A DNA stretch of 11,138 bases from Gemmatimonadaceae bacterium (GTDB lineage Bacteria > Gemmatimonadota > Gemmatimonadetes > Gemmatimonadales > Gemmatimonadaceae): positions 1 through 11,138 of the forward strand of contig JACMOE010000036.1 of the NCBI GenBank assembly GCA_014378185.1. The letters run 5' to 3'. How positions within the stretch are numbered: position 1 is the stretch's first letter; each line of letters opens with the position of its first letter. Shown here piece after piece: positions 7,530 through 11,138 of this stretch. The notes beneath the pieces are model-generated. The model was not told where the DNA came from. It ran no database searches and was given only the letters and a program-made list of their open reading frames with translations. Position numbers and translations under genes: made by a program.

Positions 7530-10136
7530 TCAACGCGCCGGGAACCGCATTCCCCACAGGATGCGCAGGAACCGCGGGTGCGTGCGTATCGCGGCGAACG
7601 CCGGATCCGTGCGGAGGAAGATGAGCGCGGGATTCCGTTCCGCATACGCGTGCTCCAGCAGGCCCAGCGCGCGGGCCGTGTCGCCCGCCATGGCGCTGAG
7701 GGCGGCGACGCGCATCGGATCGATCGATGAGCCGCCGCGTTGCTCGTCGATGATCAGCCAACGCCGCCAGAACGCACGGATCCCGGCCGCGGCGAACGCG
7801 CGGCGCAGCGACTCCCCTTCAGCGGTAGTCGCGCCGCGCAGCGTAGCAACGCGTAGGAGCTCCTGCACGGCCTCCGCGTCGCGCCCCTGCGCCAGTGATA
7901 CGCTCCATGTGCCATGGGGGACGGCGGGGCCGAGGCCGAGGGCGATCGCGTGCAGCGGGTCGAGTTGCGCCGCGCGCTCGAATGCGGCTCGCGCCTCGGA
8001 CAACCGTCCGGCTGCCAGGTACTCCTCGCCCAGCGAGTAGCGCAGGCGGGCATCGAGCGGGTCTATAGCCAAGCCGCGCAAGCGGGCGTCCGCCGCCTCG
8101 TCGGGCCGAGCCATCGCGCGCCAGTAGTTGCCGAGGTGGTGCCACGCGTGCGGATCGTTCGGGTTGAGCGCGGTCGCGCGGCGCAGCGAGCGCTCGGCGC
8201 CCGCCCAGTCCCAGTCAAAGAAGAGCTGCACCATGCCTCGCGCGACGTGCGCCTCGCCGATCTGCGGGTCGAGCGCAAAAGCGCGGGCGGTGGCGGCGCG
8301 CACCTCGGTCAGGCCCCGCTCCGCCGGAATCTGGCGGAAGAAGACGAGCGGCATGATGACGCTCGCCTTGGCGGCCCAGGCGAGCGCGAAGTCGGGTTGA
8401 ATCTCGGTCGCGCGGTCCAGCAGGTCCGCCGCACGCTGCATCGCGTCCGGCCGAAGGCGGCTGCGCAGCGCCAGCGCATGCAAGTACAGGTCGTACGCAG
8501 CCGGGTCCGTCGCGCCACGCGCGCGCGCCGTGACGCCCCCTGCCGGCATCCGCAGCGTGAGCGCGTCGCTGATCGCGCGCGCGATCTCGTCCTGCACCGT
8601 GAAGACGTCCGACATCTGGCGGTCGTACTCGTCGGACCAGAGCTGCAGGCCGCTCTTTGCATCCACGAGCTGCGCGCTGACCCGCAGCCGTGAGCCAGCC
8701 CGGCGCACGCTTCCCTCGAGGACCGCATCGACGCCCAGCGTCTCGCCGATCCGCCGCACGTCGAGGTCGCGGCCACGCAGCGCGAAGGCCGAGCTGCGCG
8801 CAGCGACGCGCAGCCCCTCGATGCGGCCGAGCGTGGTGGTGATCTCCTCGCTCAGTCCGTCGCTGAAGTAGCGGTTGGCCGTGTCGCCGCTCATCTCGAC
8901 GAAGGGGAGCACGGCGAGCGAGCGCGCCGCGCGCGGCGCCGGCGCCGCCCCGGCCCCACGGTGCCAGCGGGCGGCAAGCGGGATCGCGGCGGCGAGGGCG
9001 AGCGCGCCCGCGAGCGTCGCGCCCGCGACGGAGAGACGGCGTCGCGAGCGGCTCGGCGGTGCGGCTGCTCTGCTCGGGCCGGGCGATCTCGCCACCGCGT
9101 CGTCCGCAAGCGCCGCGTCGAGGTCCGCCTCCACAGCCGCGGCGTCGGGGTATCGCTCCTCCGGCACTTTGCGCAGGAGGCGCGCGACGATGCGTTGCAG
9201 CGCCGGCGGCACGGGCGGCTCAGCCGCGGAAAGCGGCGCCGCCTCGCCGTGCAGGATGGCCGCGAGCACGGCCCGGTCGCTGCCGGCGTGGAAGGGGCGC
9301 GCGCCGGCAAGCATCTCGTGCAGCACGACGCCGAGCGACCAGAGGTCCGAGCGGTGGTCGAGCCGTGACCCGGCGGCCTGCTCCGGCGACATGTAGGCGA
9401 TCGTCCCCGGGGTCGCCCCGGTCGCCGTGATGCACGCGTCCCCGAATCGTGCGAGCCCGAAGTCGAGCAGCCGCGCCACTCCGTCGTGCCCGAGGATGAC
9501 GTTCCCCGGCTTCACGTCCCGGTGCACGATGCGGCGCGCGTGCGCCGCCCCGAGCGCGCGCGTGAGCTCGCGGGCGGTCGCCGCCGCATCGCGCGCCGGC
9601 AGTGGCCCGCGCGCGAGCCGCTCGCGCAGCGTCTCCCCCTCGTAGAGCGTCATCGCGATGTAGGGCCGCCCATCGTCGGTCTCGCCGATCTCATGCACGG
9701 TGCAGACGTTGGGGTGCGCGAGCGCGCCCGCCGTGCGGGCCTCGGAGAGGAAGCGCTCGGCCGCGCTCGGCCCGGCAACCGCGTGGGGCGGAAGAACCTT
9801 GAGCGCAACGTCGCGGTTGAGGCGCTCGTCGTGTGCGCGGTAGACGATGCCCATCCCGCCGCGCCCGAGCAACGAGATGATACGGAAGCGGCCCGCGAAG
9901 CAGCCGATCATGGGATCCGGCGGGTCCCCATCCGACTCAAACGCGGGTAGGACGGCTCGCACGGCATCACCAAGCTCGTCGAAGAAATGCGCGGCCCCGT
10001 CGGCGTGGGCGAGGAGCGATAGGAGCTCCTCGCACAGTGCCGGCTGCCCGCCGCTGGCCGCACGCACGAACGTGTCGCGCGCCTCGGGCGGCAGTTCAAG
10101 CGCCCGCTCGTAGAGACGTTCGCCCTCGTCCGTCAC
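7530..10136 (-). CDS. Membrane Ser/Thr protein kinase with TolB-like and TPR regions
   Basis: An 868-residue protein kinase of the PknB (Hanks) type. After an N-terminal helical segment (1-75) the kinase domain spans about 84-345: Gly-loop GRGGMG 91-96, catalytic Lys113, HRDVKPGN 205-212, DFG 225-227 and SPE 250-252. All catalytic residues are present, so it should be active. A Pro/Arg-rich juxtamembrane stretch leads to one transmembrane helix (about 368-388). The C-terminal half begins with a TolB-like domain (406-525: SLAVLPFVEMSGD, YFSDGLSEEI, GVDAVLEGSV) and continues with TPR-type helical repeats to the end. The frame is open to 10274, but the GTG at 10136 is preferred: it overlaps the sigma factor TGA as GTGA, which implies translational coupling, and homologous kinases start with the same (x)DEGERLYERAL-like helix. 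The likely role is transducing a periplasmic or cell-state signal together with the co-encoded sigma factor; target proteins are unknown. Confidence 0.92.
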   Translation of the reverse strand: MTDEGERLYERALELPPEARDTFVRAASGGQPALCEELLSLLAHADGAAHFFDELGDAVRAVLPAFESDGDPPDPMIGCFAGRFRIISLLGRGGMGIVYRAHDERLNRDVALKVLPPHAVAGPSAAERFLSEARTAGALAHPNVCTVHEIGETDDGRPYIAMTLYEGETLRERLARGPLPARDAAATARELTRALGAAHARRIVHRDVKPGNVILGHDGVARLLDFGLARFGDACITATGATPGTIAYMSPEQAAGSRLDHRSDLWSLGVVLHEMLAGARPFHAGSDRAVLAAILHGEAAPLSAAEPPVPPALQRIVARLLRKVPEERYPDAAAVEADLDAALADDAVARSPGPSRAAAPPSRSRRRLSVAGATLAGALALAAAIPLAARWHRGAGAAPAPRAARSLAVLPFVEMSGDTANRYFSDGLSEEITTTLGRIEGLRVAARSSAFALRGRDLDVRRIGETLGVDAVLEGSVRRAGSRLRVSAQLVDAKSGLQLWSDEYDRQMSDVFTVQDEIARAISDALTLRMPAGGVTARARGATDPAAYDLYLHALALRSRLRPDAMQRAADLLDRATEIQPDFALAWAAKASVIMPLVFFRQIPAERGLTEVRAATARAFALDPQIGEAHVARGMVQLFFDWDWAGAERSLRRATALNPNDPHAWHHLGNYWRAMARPDEAADARLRGLAIDPLDARLRYSLGEEYLAAGRLSEARAAFERAAQLDPLHAIALGLGPAVPHGTWSVSLAQGRDAEAVQELLRVATLRGATTAEGESLRRAFAAAGIRAFWRRWLIIDEQRGGSSIDPMRVAALSAMAGDTARALGLLEHAYAERNPALIFLRTDPAFAAIRTHPRFLRILWGMRFPAR

Positions 10137-10735
10137 CCGCCGCTTCCGTGCGCCCGTGAAAGGTCGCGGTAGAGCCAGGCCTGGGCGAGAACCCAGCGGC
10201 GCTTCACCGTGGCCGGGGAGATGCCGAGCGCCTCCGCAGTGTCCTCGATCGTCAGACCGGCGTGGAACCGGCACTCCACCAACCGCGCGAGCGGCGGATC
10301 CTCACGCTCGAGCCTGACGAGCGCCTCCTCTACCGCCAGGAGTGCCTCAGCGTGGTCCTCGAGCCCATCGTGCGCCTCTAGCGCTTCCTCGATCTCCTCC
10401 AACGGGACCCGGTGAAGCGCACCGCCACGCTTCGCGGCGTGCTGCCCCTTCGCGTAGTCGAGGAGGACCTGCCGGACGGCCCGCGACGCCACCGCGTGGA
10501 AGTGCGGAAGGCTGGTCCACCCCGTCCCCGACTGGCCGGCAAGCCGGAGGTACGCCTCGTGGATGAGTGCCGTGGTACCGAGCGTGTCGTCCCCCTGCCA
10601 TCGCCGCCGCTGCCGGCGGGCGACCTCCCGCAGCTCGTCATAGACGAGGGGCACCAGCCGGTCGAAGGCCTCGCGGTCGCCGGCGCCGACGTCCCGCAGC
10701 AGACGACTGATGGTTTCCTGACGCGACTGGCTCAC
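10133..10735 (-). CDS. ECF-type RNA polymerase sigma factor (sigma-70 X6 family)
   Basis: A 200-residue ECF sigma factor that redirects RNA polymerase to specific promoters. Sigma region 2 lies at about 10-98 and carries the TTALIHEAYLRL stretch (54-65) typical of the TIGR02999/'X6' group. Region 4, with the helix-turn-helix LTIEDTAEALGISPATVKRR, is at about 161-180. Members of this group are often encoded beside a Ser/Thr kinase and not beside a classical anti-sigma factor, exactly as here. The frame can be read from TTG 10786, but GTG 10735 follows AGAGAGG with a short spacing and places the start at the usual point before region 2. The stop codon overlaps the kinase start by four bases. 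No anti-sigma gene is present. Phosphorylation by the kinase is a possible mode of control, by inference. Confidence 0.92.
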   Translation of the reverse strand: MSQSRQETISRLLRDVGAGDREAFDRLVPLVYDELREVARRQRRRWQGDDTLGTTALIHEAYLRLAGQSGTGWTSLPHFHAVASRAVRQVLLDYAKGQHAAKRGGALHRVPLEEIEEALEAHDGLEDHAEALLAVEEALVRLEREDPPLARLVECRFHAGLTIEDTAEALGISPATVKRRWVLAQAWLYRDLSRAHGSGG

Positions 10736-10738
10736 TTG

Positions 10739-10745
10739 CCTCTCT
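10739..10745 (-). promoter_or_regulatory. Ribosome binding site deciding the sigma factor start
   Basis: AGAGAGG on the minus strand stands three bases before the GTG at 10735. It is the only purine-rich Shine-Dalgarno-like element near the candidate starts; the upstream TTG at 10786 has none. Confidence 0.55.
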
Positions 10746-10873
10746 TGATGGAAAAACGACAGGGAAATCGCGGTGCCGCCACCCAAGATGCAGCGCGTGG
10801 CGCCGCCATCAAAGGGGAGGCGTGGAGGACGGTGAGCCGGTCGGACCGTTTTTAGTCGTATTCACCCGTACGG

Positions 10874-10910
10874 GGACGTCGCATGTGGGCTCAAGCGGGC
10901 CGCGACGTCC
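10874..10910. repeat. 9-bp perfect inverted repeat upstream of the lipoprotein gene
   Basis: GGACGTCGC at 10874-10882 and GCGACGTCC at 10902-10910 are perfect complements separated by 19 bases. Each arm itself contains the palindrome GACGTC. The repeat ends 25 bp before the lipoprotein ATG. It could be a paired operator for a dimeric regulator or a stem-loop in the 5' leader. No T run follows, so it does not look like a terminator. Confidence 0.5.
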
Positions 10911-10935
10911 GGACCCTGGCAACTGGAGACGGCAA

Positions 10936-11138
10936 ATGACTGGACGGAGGAAGCGAGACAGCGAGTGGACGCAAACGGCGCTCCGAGCGGTAGGCGCTGC
11001 GGCATTCTTGGCCGCGATCGCGTGCAGTGAGCCACAGGGTCCGAACGAGCCGGCGGACCGCTATGGTCCGTTCGGCGCGTGGGCGGCCGCCGCTCGCATC
11101 GAGACCGTGGCGCCCGGCGCGCACCCGAACTTCAACAC
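10936..11138 (+). CDS. Lipoprotein, probable PD40/WD40-like propeller family, N-terminal part only
   Basis: The open reading frame from ATG 10936 runs off the right edge; 67 codons are present. GGAG (10925-10928) lies seven bases before the ATG, a good ribosome binding site. The start encodes a lipoprotein signal peptide: a basic n-region (TGRRKR), a hydrophobic core (AVGAAAFLAAIA) and a lipobox ending AIAC with the lipidated Cys at residue 31. The mature part begins SEPQGPNEP and reaches ARIETVAPGAHPNFNT. That last stretch resembles the segment just before the first repeat of PD40 (TolB-type propeller) lipoproteins, but too little is present to be sure. A Ser follows the Cys, consistent with outer-membrane sorting under the usual +2 rule. 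It is transcribed divergently from the sigma factor gene across a 200-bp intergenic region. Confidence 0.75.
   Translation, partial: MTGRRKRDSEWTQTALRAVGAAAFLAAIACSEPQGPNEPADRYGPFGAWAAAARIETVAPGAHPNFN

Noticed and set aside
7406..7624. A 72-codon plus-strand ORF with strong third-position G+C at its start
   Set aside because: Its codon phase is the mirror of the minus-strand queG remnant, which explains the bias. Its second half lies antisense to the kinase gene's 3' end, and no ribosome binding site was seen.
10838..10853. CGGTCGGACCG followed by TTTTT as a transcription terminator
   Set aside because: The usable stem is only four base pairs with a three-base loop, and there is no plus-strand gene upstream for it to end. 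It is kept only as a possible operator.

Overview
The window is G+C-rich, densely coding DNA from a free-living Gram-negative bacterium. The gene families together (long secreted BNR-repeat propeller protein, ECF sigma factor of the 'X6' type coupled to a kinase/TolB-like/TPR protein, and a lipoprotein whose first mature residues look like a PD40 propeller protein) point to Gemmatimonadota. Acidobacteriota is a weaker alternative. This is inferred from protein families only; there is no rRNA in the window.

Layout. (1) 1-2877, minus: a secreted BNR/sortilin-like beta-propeller protein broken by a frameshift near 1160 and running off the left edge. (2) 2947-5071: a divergent pair, a YeiH-family putative sulfate exporter (minus) and a LysR-type regulator (plus), separated by about 100 bp of A+T-rich DNA with a perfect dyad that overlaps the regulator's start codon. 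(3) 5015-7148, minus: a short-chain dehydrogenase whose 3' end overlaps the LysR gene tail to tail, preceded by a protein made only of three PAS domains with no output domain. (4) 7149-7529: a non-genic stretch holding a decayed queG (epoxyqueuosine reductase) fragment. (5) 7530-10735, minus: an ECF sigma factor followed, with a 4-base GTGA start/stop overlap, by an 868-residue membrane Ser/Thr kinase with TolB-like and TPR regions. (6) 10736-10935: a divergent promoter region with a 9-bp inverted repeat. (7) 10936-end, plus: the start of a lipoprotein gene.

How the parts may work together. The exporter and LysR protein form a compact locus like yeiH-yeiE of enterobacteria. The sigma factor and kinase are probably co-translated as one signalling unit, and the divergent lipoprotein gene is an obvious candidate target. 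No tRNA, rRNA, CRISPR array, insertion sequence or phage gene was seen. I found no clear new multi-gene system; the most informative oddities are the broken propeller gene, the queG remnant beside the kinase module, the PAS-only protein and the dyad-over-start arrangement.
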